From Mycobacterium sp. IDR2000157661 (GTDB lineage Bacteria; Actinomycetota; Actinomycetes; Mycobacteriales; Mycobacteriaceae): 64,000 nt of DNA. The stretch covers positions 1,426,001 to 1,490,000 of the forward strand of contig NZ_CP081006.1 in NCBI RefSeq assembly GCF_022317005.1, written 5' to 3'. Positions 39,301-47,714 of the stretch are shown here, one piece after another; within the stretch, counting starts at the first letter, position 1; each line of letters opens with the position of its first letter. Made by a program: the position numbers and the translations under genes. The notes beneath the pieces were generated by a model. It saw nothing but the letters and a program-made list of their open reading frames with translations. It was not told the origin of the DNA and made no database searches.

Positions 39301-40537
39301 GCACCCCAGCGAGGTGGCGGCGCTGCGGGTGGCGCCGAGTGCGTCGACCCTGCCTGCACATCCCACACTGGTGGCCGTCGACCTCGGCGACGGTCCGCAG
39401 GTGCGGCGGCTGGGCGGTGACGTGGGATCGCAGACGCTGCCGCTCGATCCGCGCGTCACCGACACCATCACGCTGTCGATCCTGAGCTGGGACGACGTCA
39501 TCGACCGCACGGCGCTCGGCTTCGACCAGCTCAAGCCACCGGGGCTGGCCGAGGTGACGGCCCTCGACACCGAGGGGCTGCCGATCGCAGCGGCCGACGC
39601 CGCCCGCAATCGGGTCCGCGCCGTCGAGCTGCCGTGCGGCCGCGGGCCGGTCATCGGCATCGCGGGTCAGTTCGTGCAGACCTCGGTGTCGACCACGGTC
39701 GGCGCCCTGCTCGACGGCGAACCCATCGCGGCGCGACCGTGCCGCGAGGCGCCGATCGTCCTGCCCGCCGGAGACCAGGAGCTGGTGGTCAGCCCTGGCG
39801 CCGCTTTCGTCGTCGACGGCGCACAGCTGAATGGACCGCTGGCGCGCGAGATCTCCCCGGCGCGAACCGAACCCGCGCGGATCGACCGGTGGTCCTCGGA
39901 CCACCGGGAGGTGGCGGTGGGACCGTCGCCGGTCTCGCGGGTGCTCGTTGTACCCGAGAGCATCAATCCCGGATGGGTGGCCCGTGCCGGTGACGGGACA
40001 ACCCTGAGTGCCGTCACCGTGAACGGCTGGCAGCAGGGCTGGGTGATACCGCCGGGCGCACCGGGTCCGGTCACGCTGAGCTTCCCGTCGAACACGCCCT
40101 ACCGGGCCGGGCTGATCGGCGGGTTGGCGCTGCTGCCACTGCTCGGATTGCTCGCCCTCCTGCCGGTGCGCAGGCGCCGTCCCGCCGACGAGCCCCCGGC
40201 CGTGTGGCGGCCGGGCCCGGTGACCGGAGGCCTTGCCGTGCTCGCGGTCGGCGCGGTGATCTCCGGAGTGGTAGGCGCCGTCGTGATGGGTGCGGCCCTG
40301 GCGCTGCGCTATTGGCTGCGCGACCGCGAGAAGCGCTGCGAGGCGGTCACCGTCGGCGCAGCGGCCGGTGGTCTGATCGCGGCCGGTGCATTGCTCAGCC
40401 AGGGGCCCTGGCGGTCGGTCGACGGCTACGTCGGTCACTCCTGGGGTGTGCAGTTGTTGGCACTGGTCTCGGTGGCCGCGGTCGCCGCATCGGTGATTCC
40501 TCCGATACGAGCGCGCGGTCGACCCGACGCCCTCTAG
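36308..40537 (+). CDS. aftD: Alpha-(1->3)-arabinofuranosyltransferase AftD
   Basis: This 1409-residue GT-C fold glycosyltransferase adds branching arabinofuranose to the arabinan of arabinogalactan and lipoarabinomannan. The N-terminal 400 residues are a multi-helix membrane domain beginning TLLFAQSP-like sequence and LDLTANPLRFLARAFNLWNS. The central exoplasmic part holds carbohydrate-binding (discoidin-like) segments, for example DPSTSWVSNALES near residue 748 and DGDPGTAWTAPQ near 971. Further helices lie at about 1268 and beyond. Length is close to the M. tuberculosis protein (about 1400). The GTG at 36308 is the first start codon available in this frame, and a ribosome-binding site is not obvious. 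The gene is normally essential in mycobacteria. Confidence 0.9.
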   Translation: MVTAAALLLTFAQSPGQISPDTKLDLTANPLRFLARAFNLWNSELPFGQAQNQAYGYLFPHGTFFLLGDVLGLPGWVTQRLWWALLLVVGFWGLLRVAEALGIGSPASRILGAVAFALSPRVLTTLGAISSETLPMMLAPWVLLPVILALRGTGGTGGVGISTGRIRVLAARSAVAIALMGAVNAVATLTGCLAAVIWLLCHRPNRLWWRFVAWWALCITLAVLWWVVALVLLGRVSPPFLDFIESSGVTTQWMSLTEMLRGTDAWTPFVAPNATAGASLVTGSVAVLATTLVAAAGLAGLAMRSMPARGRLVTILLIGVALLAAGYSGGLGSPVAHQVQQFLDAAGTPLRNLHKLEPLLRLPLALGLAHLLGRIPMPGSAPRPEWTTALAHPERDKRVAVGLVVLVAITAATSLAWTGRLTPPGAFDAIPQYWHETADWLDEHNTADARSNQDSEGGRVLVAPGAPFATQVWGNSRDEPLQVLGQSPWGVRDSIPLTPPQTIRALDSVQRLFAAGRPSAGLADTLARQGISYVVLRNDLDPETSRSARPVLVHRAIDGSPGLAKVAEFGEPVGPGTLAGFITDSELRPRYPAVEIYRVDATEASLPVTPYLVDTDSMARVDGAPEALLRLDERRRLLGRPAFGPMLLTQDARTAGLPTPVVTVTDTPLARETDYGRVDDHSSSIRTPGDPRHTQNRVIDYPSPGAEPVHGKWTGGRVSVSSSAADSTALPHVAPATGPAAAIDADPSTSWVSNALESAIGQWLQVDFDRPVTNATITVTPGATAVGAQIRRIEVATVNGTSTLRFDEPGKPLTAALPFGESPWVRITAVATEDGSAGVQFGLTDIAVTQYDANGFATPITLRRTVAVPGPPTGSAVAQWDLGSELLGRSGCAPSPTGVRCAATMALSPEEPVNLSRTLTVPEQLAVTPAVWVRARQGPNLADLIAAPEATRAVGDADVMDVLGSAYAAADGDPGTAWTAPQRVVQHKSPPTLTLTLPHPSEVAALRVAPSASTLPAHPTLVAVDLGDGPQVRRLGGDVGSQTLPLDPRVTDTITLSILSWDDVIDRTALGFDQLKPPGLAEVTALDTEGLPIAAADAARNRVRAVELPCGRGPVIGIAGQFVQTSVSTTVGALLDGEPIAARPCREAPIVLPAGDQELVVSPGAAFVVDGAQLNGPLAREISPARTEPARIDRWSSDHREVAVGPSPVSRVLVVPESINPGWVARAGDGTTLSAVTVNGWQQGWVIPPGAPGPVTLSFPSNTPYRAGLIGGLALLPLLGLLALLPVRRRRPADEPPAVWRPGPVTGGLAVLAVGAVISGVVGAVVMGAALALRYWLRDREKRCEAVTVGAAAGGLIAAGALLSQGPWRSVDGYVGHSWGVQLLALVSVAAVAASVIPPIRARGRPDAL

Positions 40538-40547
40538 CATCGGCCGC

Positions 40548-41519
40548 GTGCCGCAGATGAACACCGCCCGCGGAAGCATCGACACCTCCACGCTCGGCGT
40601 CACGCTCATGCACGAGCACGTCTTCGTCCAGTCGCCCGACATCAGCGCCAACTACCCGGAGATCTGGGGTGACGAGGCGCAGCGGGAGGCCGACGCGATC
40701 GGGCGGCTCAACGAGCTCAAGTCGCGCGGCGTCGACAGCATCGTCGACCTCACCGTGATCGGGATGGGCCGCTACATCCCGCGGATCGCGCGCATCGCCG
40801 AACAGACCGACATCAACATCGTCGTGGCCACCGGCGTCTACACATACAACGATGTGCCGATGTTCTTCCACTTCAGCGGGCCCGACACCCCACTCGGCGA
40901 GCCGATGGTCGACATGTTCGTCCGCGACATCGAGCAGGGCATCGCCGGAACGCCCGTCAAGGCGGCGATCCTCAAGTGCGCCACCGACGAACCCGGCGTC
41001 ACCCCGGGCGTCGAACGCGTGCTGCGGGCGGTGGCCCAGGCGCACCGGCAGACCGGTGTGCCCATCTCCACCCACACCCACGCCGCGACCGAGCGCGGCC
41101 TCGAGCAGCAGCGCATCTTCGGCGAGGAGGGGGTCGACCTGTCGCGCGTGGTCATCGGGCACTCCGGCGACACCACCGACCTCGACTACCTCGAAGCGCT
41201 GATCGCCAACGGGTCCTACATCGGGATGGACCGGTTCGGAGTGGACGTGTTCCTGTCGTTCGAGGACCGGGTGAGCACCGTGGCGAAGATGTGCGAGCGT
41301 GGCCACGCCGGCAAGATGGTGTTGTCGCACGACGCGTCCTGCTTCATCGACTGGCTGCCCGAAGCCCTTGTGCCGGTGACGATGCCGAACTGGCATTACC
41401 TGCACATCCACAATGACGTCATCCCGGCGCTCAAACAGCGCGGTGTCACCGACGAGCAGATAACGACCATGCTTGTCGACAACCCGCGCAGGATCTTCGA
41501 GAACCAGGGTGGTTACTGA
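40548..41519 (+). CDS. php: Phosphotriesterase-family metallohydrolase (Php type)
   Basis: This 323-residue amidohydrolase-fold enzyme has a binuclear metal site. His22 and His24 (LMHEHVF), the bridging carboxylated Lys143 (AAILKCATD), His176/His178 (ISTHTHAA), His205 (VIGHSGD) and Asp262 (LSHDAS) are all in their family positions. Relatives act as lactonases or phosphotriesterases; the natural substrate here is more likely a lactone or ester. The start is GTG at 40548, only 10 bases after aftD. The downstream acyl-CoA ligase begins two bases after its stop, so the two form an operon. It corresponds to Rv0230c in the backbone. Confidence 0.85.
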   Translation: MPQMNTARGSIDTSTLGVTLMHEHVFVQSPDISANYPEIWGDEAQREADAIGRLNELKSRGVDSIVDLTVIGMGRYIPRIARIAEQTDINIVVATGVYTYNDVPMFFHFSGPDTPLGEPMVDMFVRDIEQGIAGTPVKAAILKCATDEPGVTPGVERVLRAVAQAHRQTGVPISTHTHAATERGLEQQRIFGEEGVDLSRVVIGHSGDTTDLDYLEALIANGSYIGMDRFGVDVFLSFEDRVSTVAKMCERGHAGKMVLSHDASCFIDWLPEALVPVTMPNWHYLHIHNDVIPALKQRGVTDEQITTMLVDNPRRIFENQGGY

Positions 41520-41521
41520 CG

Positions 41522-42988
41522 ATGGCCGGCGTCCCACCCATCGGCACGCAGACGGCGCTGCTCGCGCAGGCGGCACCGGCCGCCCCGGCGCTCACCTGTG
41601 AGGGCGTCACGCTGAGCCGCGGCGAACTCGACGCGTCGACCAACCGGCTCGCCCGCGCCTACGCCGAACTCGGCGTGTGCCAAGGCGATTACGTGACCAT
41701 AGTGCTGCCCAACTCGATCGAATGGGTACAGGCGGTGCTGGCGACGTGGAAGCTGGGAGCGATCCCGCAGCCGCTGTCGCCGCGCCTGCCCGACGCCGAA
41801 CTCGCCGGGCTGCTCGAACTCACGCCGCGGGCCCTGGTCGTGGGCCGCGCGGACCCGACCGGTCGAACACGCCATGTGCCAACAGGTTTCGAGCCCGACA
41901 CGCGTCTGTCCGACGCCGCCTTGCCGGAGAGCGTGTCCCCGGTGTTCAAGGCGATGGCCTCCGGTGGCAGCACCGGAAGGCCCAAGCTGATCGAGGCCGG
42001 CGGCGACGGCCGCTTCCCGCCTGCGGCCGGCTACCCGCTCGGGGCGCGGGAGGGCGACGTCAACCTCGTCTCGGTGCCCCTGAGTCACAACACCGGATTC
42101 ACCACCTTCGCGATCGGTCTGGTGCAGGGTCATCACCTGGTTCTCATGCAGCGCTTCGATCCGCACGAGTTCCTGCGGTTGGTCACCGAGCACCGGGTGA
42201 CGTTCCTGGCGACGGTGCCGACGATCATGCAGCGCCTCCTGCCCGTCTACCGGGCCGAGCCCGACACCTACGATCTGTCCTCGATCCGGCGGTTCTGGCA
42301 CCTGGCCGCACCCTGCCCGCCTGCTGTCAAGCAGGCGTGGATCGACATCCTTGGACCGGAGGCCGTGTGGGAGTTGTACGGCGGCACCGAGTTACAGGCG
42401 TTGACCTTCATCTCCGGTGACCAGTGGCTGACCCACCGCGGCTCGGTCGGCGTCGTGGTGACCGGCGAGATGAGGGTGCTCGACGACGACGGCAACCAGT
42501 GCCCGCCGGGCGTGGTCGGCGAGATTTACATGCGCCCGAGCCCCGGCAGCAGGCCGACCTACCGCTACGTCGGCGCCACCGCCAAGGCGCGCGACGGGTG
42601 GGAATCGCTGGGCGATCTCGGCTACTACCGGGATTTTGGAGCCGACCGCTACTTCTACCTCAACGACCGCCGCGTCGACATGTTCACCGTCGGCGGCCGC
42701 AACGTCTATCCCGCCGAGATCGAGTCGGCGCTCTCAGCGCACCCGAAGGTGTTGTCCTGTCTGGTGGTCGGGCTGCCCGATGACGATCTCGGTCAGGTCC
42801 CGCACGCGCTCGTGCACGCAGAGGGCATCGACGAAGCCGAGGTCATCGACTTCCTGTCCGGGCGCATCGAACGACACAAGGTGCCGCGCAGCGTCGAGCT
42901 CACCGACTCGCCGCTGCGCGACGACGCCGGAAAAGCACGGCGGTCCGCGGTACGGGAAATGGTCCTCGCGCGGCGGGCCGCGCAATAA
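41522..42988 (+). CDS. Acyl-CoA ligase / AMP-binding enzyme
   Basis: This 488-residue ANL-superfamily ligase has the phosphate-binding motif MASGGSTGRPKLI near residue 145, the adenine motif ELYGGTELQ, the hinge YLNDRRVDMFTVGGRNVYP, and the C-terminal catalytic Lys in DDAGKARR. The hinge and full C-terminal domain indicate a CoA ligase rather than an acyl-AMP ligase. It starts 2 bases after the phosphotriesterase-like gene stop (ATG 41522), so the pair is coupled. The small size and the pairing suggest activation of a small or ring-derived acid released by the hydrolase, but the substrate is not determined by the sequence. Confidence 0.83.
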   Translation: MAGVPPIGTQTALLAQAAPAAPALTCEGVTLSRGELDASTNRLARAYAELGVCQGDYVTIVLPNSIEWVQAVLATWKLGAIPQPLSPRLPDAELAGLLELTPRALVVGRADPTGRTRHVPTGFEPDTRLSDAALPESVSPVFKAMASGGSTGRPKLIEAGGDGRFPPAAGYPLGAREGDVNLVSVPLSHNTGFTTFAIGLVQGHHLVLMQRFDPHEFLRLVTEHRVTFLATVPTIMQRLLPVYRAEPDTYDLSSIRRFWHLAAPCPPAVKQAWIDILGPEAVWELYGGTELQALTFISGDQWLTHRGSVGVVVTGEMRVLDDDGNQCPPGVVGEIYMRPSPGSRPTYRYVGATAKARDGWESLGDLGYYRDFGADRYFYLNDRRVDMFTVGGRNVYPAEIESALSAHPKVLSCLVVGLPDDDLGQVPHALVHAEGIDEAEVIDFLSGRIERHKVPRSVELTDSPLRDDAGKARRSAVREMVLARRAAQ

Positions 42989-43084
42989 AGCTAGACCGTA
43001 TGGGGGCTGGGGCGCAGGGCCACTCTCAATACTCATGACGCACCCACGATTATTTCCAGAACGCCTGGGCTTAGACTTGTCGGT

Positions 43085-43867
43085 ATGACCCGTCAGACAC
43101 ACCGTATTCAGTTTCCCGCTGCTAACTCGGAAACACTGAGCCAAGACGAGGTTTATTTCAGACTGATCGAGAACGGCGAGTCACGATCCATACGGTTCCA
43201 TGACTACGCCGAAATCTACAAAAGACCAGGCTTGTATGAGGAACTATTCTACGACCGGCTCAGGTGTAATTCTCCTCACAAAGTCATGGAACTCCTGCGC
43301 CGCGCTCTGGAAACTGTCCGCGAGCCTGTTAACGGTTTGCGTGTGCTCGATTTGGGTGCCGGCAATGGAATGATGGGCGACCTCTTGAAACAGGACGGAA
43401 TTTCCCGACTTGTCGGAATAGATATTATTCCGGAGGCCCGCCACGCCGCATACCGGGACCGACCCGCCGCGTATGACGCATACTACGTCGCGGACTTAAC
43501 CGACGTCGATTGCGATCTTCTTGAAGAGCTACGGGAGTGGCATTTTGACTGCCTGGCGTGTGTTGCCGCACTTGGTTTTGGCGACATCCCGCCGCGTGCA
43601 TTCTTCAACGCCCTCAAGCTGATACGCACGGATGGCTGGCTGGCGTTCAATATCAAGAAGTCGTTTCTAGAGCACACTGAACAAACGGGATTTGCGCAGC
43701 TGGTACGGAAGCTCATCTTTTCAAAGTATCTCGATGTATATCACCTTGAGCTGTACCGGCATCGCCTATCCATGGAAGGTGAGCAGCTTTTCTACTACGC
43801 TCTGGTTGGACGGATGACAGCATCTATCCCGGATGACTTCCTGGAAATGCACGGCATCGAGGACTAG
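43085..43867 (+). CDS. Class I SAM-dependent methyltransferase, AT-richer DNA
   Basis: This 260-residue protein contains the SAM-binding motif RVLDLGAGNGMMG (glycine-rich loop at residues 91-95), an acidic residue after strand 2 in VGIDIIPEARH, and a motif near NALKLIRTDGWLAFNIK typical of class I methyltransferases. The N-terminal 80 residues (SRSIRFHDYAEIYKRPGLYEE) resemble those of natural-product or sugar methyltransferases, but I cannot name a substrate. The DNA uses more A/T-ending codons than neighbours, suggesting acquisition by transfer. It is followed by about 425 bases without a gene. Acyl-CoA ligase upstream and pseudogene downstream are not obvious partners. Confidence 0.75.
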   Translation: MTRQTHRIQFPAANSETLSQDEVYFRLIENGESRSIRFHDYAEIYKRPGLYEELFYDRLRCNSPHKVMELLRRALETVREPVNGLRVLDLGAGNGMMGDLLKQDGISRLVGIDIIPEARHAAYRDRPAAYDAYYVADLTDVDCDLLEELREWHFDCLACVAALGFGDIPPRAFFNALKLIRTDGWLAFNIKKSFLEHTEQTGFAQLVRKLIFSKYLDVYHLELYRHRLSMEGEQLFYYALVGRMTASIPDDFLEMHGIED

Positions 43868-44293
43868 TTAGCCATCTTGGGGTTTGGCGCGTCAAGTTAC
43901 ACGTGAACCTACGTCGCCGCTTCAAGGAACGAAGCCAATAAAAGTCTTGACACTTTCCGCCGCCGCTAAGCATGCTCACGTGGAGGCACAGTAAGCTTCC
44001 ACGCAGCTTAGCGTCATACTGTTGCTCGTAGTGGTGTCGGGGGTTGTCAGAATTCCGCAATGCAGTGAGTGACGCAGCCGGTAGTTGTCGAAATTACGGA
44101 ATCTGTTGCCCACTCGCAGGATTTTCTTGATGTGACGGTCCAGTATTAGTGACGGGTGCTGGCGTGATCATCATCGCGTCAGCGGTAGATCGCGCGCACC
44201 ACCCTTGGGCCGCGATCCAAGAATTCCATCGACATCCACTCACTCTGCGGATAAGCACAGGAAGATGATCACCGGCAATCGCAACGGTTGCTG
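43868..44293. other. Gene-free AT-richer stretch after the methyltransferase
   Basis: No supported gene is seen. Short open frames lack initiation signals. Nested inverted repeats TAAGCT/AGCTTA (43992-43997 with 44005-44010) and GCTAAG/CTTAGC (43965-43970 with 44007-44012) could form alternative hairpins and may end the methyltransferase transcript. The composition matches the methyltransferase gene, so the whole 43.0-44.3 kb block may have arrived together. Confidence 0.45.
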
Positions 44294-45782
44294 TCACGGA
44301 CCGACGTCAGGCATGCTGCGGACGCCGAAGTGCTGTTTGAGCACCCGACGCGCGGCGTGCACGCCCGACATCCCGTGCACGCCAGGGCCTGGGGGCGTGG
44401 CGCCCGAGCAGAGGTAGACGTTGGGCAGCGAAGCCCGGTAGGGATTCCACTTGGCGACGGGCCGGGCGGCCATCCGGAACAACGACACCTGACCGACGGC
44501 GATGTCGCCGCCGCGGTAGTTGGCATTGTGGTGTTGCATGTCGGCCGCTGGAATACATCTCGATCCGATGATCACATCCCGGAATGCCGGGGCGTACCCT
44601 CGATCTGATCGACCATCGTCGAGGTCATGTCACGAGTGGACCCGTTGGGGACGTGAGCGTACGTCCACAGCGGACGCGCGCCGCCGGCGCCGATGCGGGT
44701 CGGGTCCACCACGGCCGCTTGACTCAGCAGCATCATCGGTCGGTCGGCGTGCCTGCCCACCGACGTCTCCGCCTCCGCGCGCTTCATCTGCGCGCGGTCG
44801 CCGCAGAGGTGAACCGTGCCTGCGGCCCCGATCCGCGAGTCCGTCCACGGCACCGGCTCCGACAGCGCGAAATCGACCTTGGTCACACCGTTGCCCGGCT
44901 CGAACCGGCGCAGCGCCCGGCGATATCGCGCGGAGAGGCGGTCGCCGAACACCTCGGCCAGTGTCCACGCCGAGGTGTCGAAGACGTAGACCCGTGCCGG
45001 CGGCAACGAGCGGCGTTCTCGATCGGCCGGTCCACCGCGACCGTGGCGCCCCGTGCCCGCAGATCGGCCAGCAGCGCATCGGTGATCACCTGGCTCCCGC
45101 CGATTGGTAGCGGCCACCCCGGCGCGTGCGCCAGCGAGCCGAGTAGCAGAGCCGTTCCGGCGCCGGCCAACGACGGCAGCGCCGTGTTGGCGTGCGCGCC
45201 GACACCGGTCAGCATCGCGCCGCAGCGCGGTGCGTCGATGAGCCGGTCCCACGCCGCGGTCCCCAACTCCAGCGCACGTCCCACCATCGTGGCCGCAGCC
45301 AGTAGGCCCTTGCGGGTGAGCGCCGAGGCCGGCAGGCGACGCATGTCGGACAGCCCGATGTCGCGAACGGTGTCGACCTCCCCGACGAGCGGGGCCATCA
45401 CCCGGCGCCACGTCCGCCCTTCGCCGCTGCGGGTTCCGCCGAGTTCCTCGATGGTCCGCTCGAGGCTGCGGTACGCGATACCCGCGGGCTGGTCGTCGAG
45501 CGGGTGGGCGTAGGACACGTCGGGCCACCCGAACTCGACACCGCGTTGGGTCAACCCGAAAGCCTGGAAGAACGGTGATGCGGCCGCCATCGGATGCACG
45601 GCCGAGCAGAGGTCGTGTCGCAGCGGCACTCCGAGGTCGAGTTCCTCGGTGCGGGCGCCGCCCCCGGCTTGCGACTGGGCTTCGACGACCGTGACGGACA
45701 GGCCCGCCGCGGCGAAGATGACGGCGGCCGCGAGGCCGTTCGGTCCAGATCCCACCACCACGACATCGACCGGGCTGTTCAC
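44294..45782 (-). pseudogene. Frameshifted carotenoid-desaturase-like FAD oxidoreductase
   Basis: This is a remnant of a roughly 500-residue NAD(P)/FAD oxidoreductase of the phytoene desaturase / retinol saturase-like group. It begins VNSPVDVVVVGSGPNGLAAAV with an intact dinucleotide motif and ends SGVHAARRVLKQHFGV. The family sequence runs through three different reading frames. One break lies at about 45002-45014 (after VDRPIENAA, resuming at SLPPARVYVFD). The other is near 44598 (after TSTMVDQIE, resuming at APAFRDVIIGSR). Each is explained by one missing base. Unless both are sequencing errors, the gene is dead. It is divergent from the ThDP enzyme at 45910. Confidence 0.8.
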
Positions 45783-45909
45783 GACAGAGACATTGCACGT
45801 CAGCTCGCGGTCAAACAAGATCGCGCCCGCCTCCTGCGATTCACCGGGAATCGTTGCGTATGACCCGCGCAGAGCGGGTACGCCGCCGATCGGACCGAAA
45901 AGGAGACTC

Positions 45910-47703
45910 ATGTCCAGGCAAAAGGTCGCCGACTTCCTCCTCGATCGCCTGCGGGCATGGGAGGTCGAGCATGTGTTCGGCTACCCGGGCGACGGGATCA
46001 ACGAGATACTCGCCGCGTTCGGCCGTGCCGAAAACAAGCCGATGTTCATTCAGGCCCGGCATGAGGAGATGAGCGCGTTCGAGGCCGTGGGCTACGCCAA
46101 GTTCAGCGGAAAGGTCGGCGTCTGCATGGCGACGTCGGGCCCCGGCGCCATCCATCTTCTCAACGGCCTCTACGACGCCAAGCTCGATCACGTTCCGGTG
46201 GTGGCGATCGTCGGTCAGACCAATCGCAGCGCGATGGGCGGCTCGTACCAGCAGGAGGTCGACCTGCTGAGCCTCTACAAGGACGTCGCCAGCGACTACG
46301 TCCACATGGTGACGGTGCCCGAGCAGTTGCCCAACGTGCTCGACCGCGCCATCCGTATCGCGATGAGCGAGCATGCGCCGACCGCGGTGATCATCCCGTC
46401 CGACGTACAGGAACTCGAGTACTCCCCGCCTACGCACGAATTCAAGATGGTGCCGTCCAGTTTGGGTATCGAGTGGCCGACGCCCGCTCCCGACCACGCG
46501 GCGATCGCCCGCGCCGCCGAGGTGCTCAACGCCGGACACAAGGTGGCGATCCTCGTCGGCCAGGGTGCGCGCGGCGCCCACGCCGAAGTGGCCGAAGTGG
46601 CCGAACTGCTGGGGGCAGGTGCCGCCAAGGCGCTGCTCGGCAAGGATGTGCTCTCCGATGAGCTGCCTTGGGTCACCGGGTCGATCGGTCTGCTGGGCAC
46701 CCGGCCGTCCTACGAGTTGATGCGCGACTGCGACACGCTGCTGACGGTCGGGTCCAGCTTCCCCTACACACAGTTCCTACCCGAGCTCGACCAGGCTCGT
46801 GCGGTGCAGATCGACATCGACGCCAAGATGATCGGCATGCGGTATCCGTACGAGGTCAATGTGGTTTCCGACGCGAAAGCCGTTCTGCGCGCGCTGATTC
46901 CGCATCTGCAGCGCAAGGCCGACCGGTCATGGCGGGAGACCATCGAGTCGAACGTGGCGCGGTGGTGGGAGACCATGCACAAGGAGGCGATGGTCAGCGC
47001 GAACCCGATCAATCCGCTGCGACTGTTCGCCGAGCTCTCCCCGCAGCTGCCCGGTAACGCGATCGTTGCGGCCGACTCGGGCTCGGCCGCCAACTGGTAC
47101 GCGCGCCTGCTGCGGTTCCGCGACGACATGCGCGGATCGTTGTCCGGGACGCTGGCGACGATGGGACCCGGTGTGCCGTACGGCATCGGCGCCAAGTTCG
47201 CCAAGCCGGACCGGCCGGTCATCGTGTTCGAAGGCGACGGCGCGATGCAGATGAACGGGCTGGCCGAGCTCATCACCGTCAAGCGCTACTGGGAGCAATG
47301 GGATGACCCCCGGCTGATCGTCGCGATCCTGCACAACAACGACCTCAACCAGGTGACGTGGGAGATGCGGGCCATGTCCGGTGCGCCGAAGTTCAAGGAA
47401 TCCCAACACCTTCCAGACGTCGACTATGCGGCGTTCGCGGCCGGGCTCGGCCTGAACGCGATGAGGGTGAAGGATCCGGAGGAGTTGGCCGATGCCTGGC
47501 GCGACGCGCTGGCGGCCGACCGTCCGACCGTGCTGGACGTGTTCACCGATCCCGACATGCCCCCGATTCCGCCGCACGCACAATGGGATCAGGCCAAAGC
47601 GGCGGCGTCGGCCGTGCTCAAGGGCGACGAGGACAGCTGGGGCTTCATCGTGACCGGCCTCAAGACCAAGGCGCAGGAGTTCATGCCGCACAAGAACGGC
47701 TGA
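45910..47703 (+). CDS. Thiamine-diphosphate enzyme, pyruvate oxidase / acetolactate synthase-like
   Basis: This 597-residue ThDP enzyme has three domains. The PYR domain carries the catalytic Glu in ARHEEMSAFEAVGYAKF (near residue 52). The middle domain has no obvious complete FAD site. The PP domain carries the metal/ThDP motif GDG at 442-444, with the closing Asn pair LHNND near 476. Sequence style is closest to pyruvate oxidase / acetolactate synthase-like proteins in mycobacteria. ATG 45910 is chosen because AGGAGA lies 4 bases upstream; the open frame extends 87 codons further upstream without family sequence. It is divergent from the pseudogene and convergent with the ferredoxin reductase gene. 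The exact reaction is uncertain. Confidence 0.82.
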   Translation: MSRQKVADFLLDRLRAWEVEHVFGYPGDGINEILAAFGRAENKPMFIQARHEEMSAFEAVGYAKFSGKVGVCMATSGPGAIHLLNGLYDAKLDHVPVVAIVGQTNRSAMGGSYQQEVDLLSLYKDVASDYVHMVTVPEQLPNVLDRAIRIAMSEHAPTAVIIPSDVQELEYSPPTHEFKMVPSSLGIEWPTPAPDHAAIARAAEVLNAGHKVAILVGQGARGAHAEVAEVAELLGAGAAKALLGKDVLSDELPWVTGSIGLLGTRPSYELMRDCDTLLTVGSSFPYTQFLPELDQARAVQIDIDAKMIGMRYPYEVNVVSDAKAVLRALIPHLQRKADRSWRETIESNVARWWETMHKEAMVSANPINPLRLFAELSPQLPGNAIVAADSGSAANWYARLLRFRDDMRGSLSGTLATMGPGVPYGIGAKFAKPDRPVIVFEGDGAMQMNGLAELITVKRYWEQWDDPRLIVAILHNNDLNQVTWEMRAMSGAPKFKESQHLPDVDYAAFAAGLGLNAMRVKDPEELADAWRDALAADRPTVLDVFTDPDMPPIPPHAQWDQAKAAASAVLKGDEDSWGFIVTGLKTKAQEFMPHKNG

Positions 47704-47714
47704 GGGTGGTCTTC

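Noticed and set aside
43824..44060. Minus-strand open frame of 78 codons after the methyltransferase
   Set aside because: It overlaps the methyltransferase end, lacks initiation signals and has no recognisable sequence.
45649..45909. Upstream extension of the ThDP enzyme by 87 codons
   Set aside because: It lies opposite the desaturase pseudogene start and has no family sequence; AGGAGA next to ATG 45910 marks the real start.
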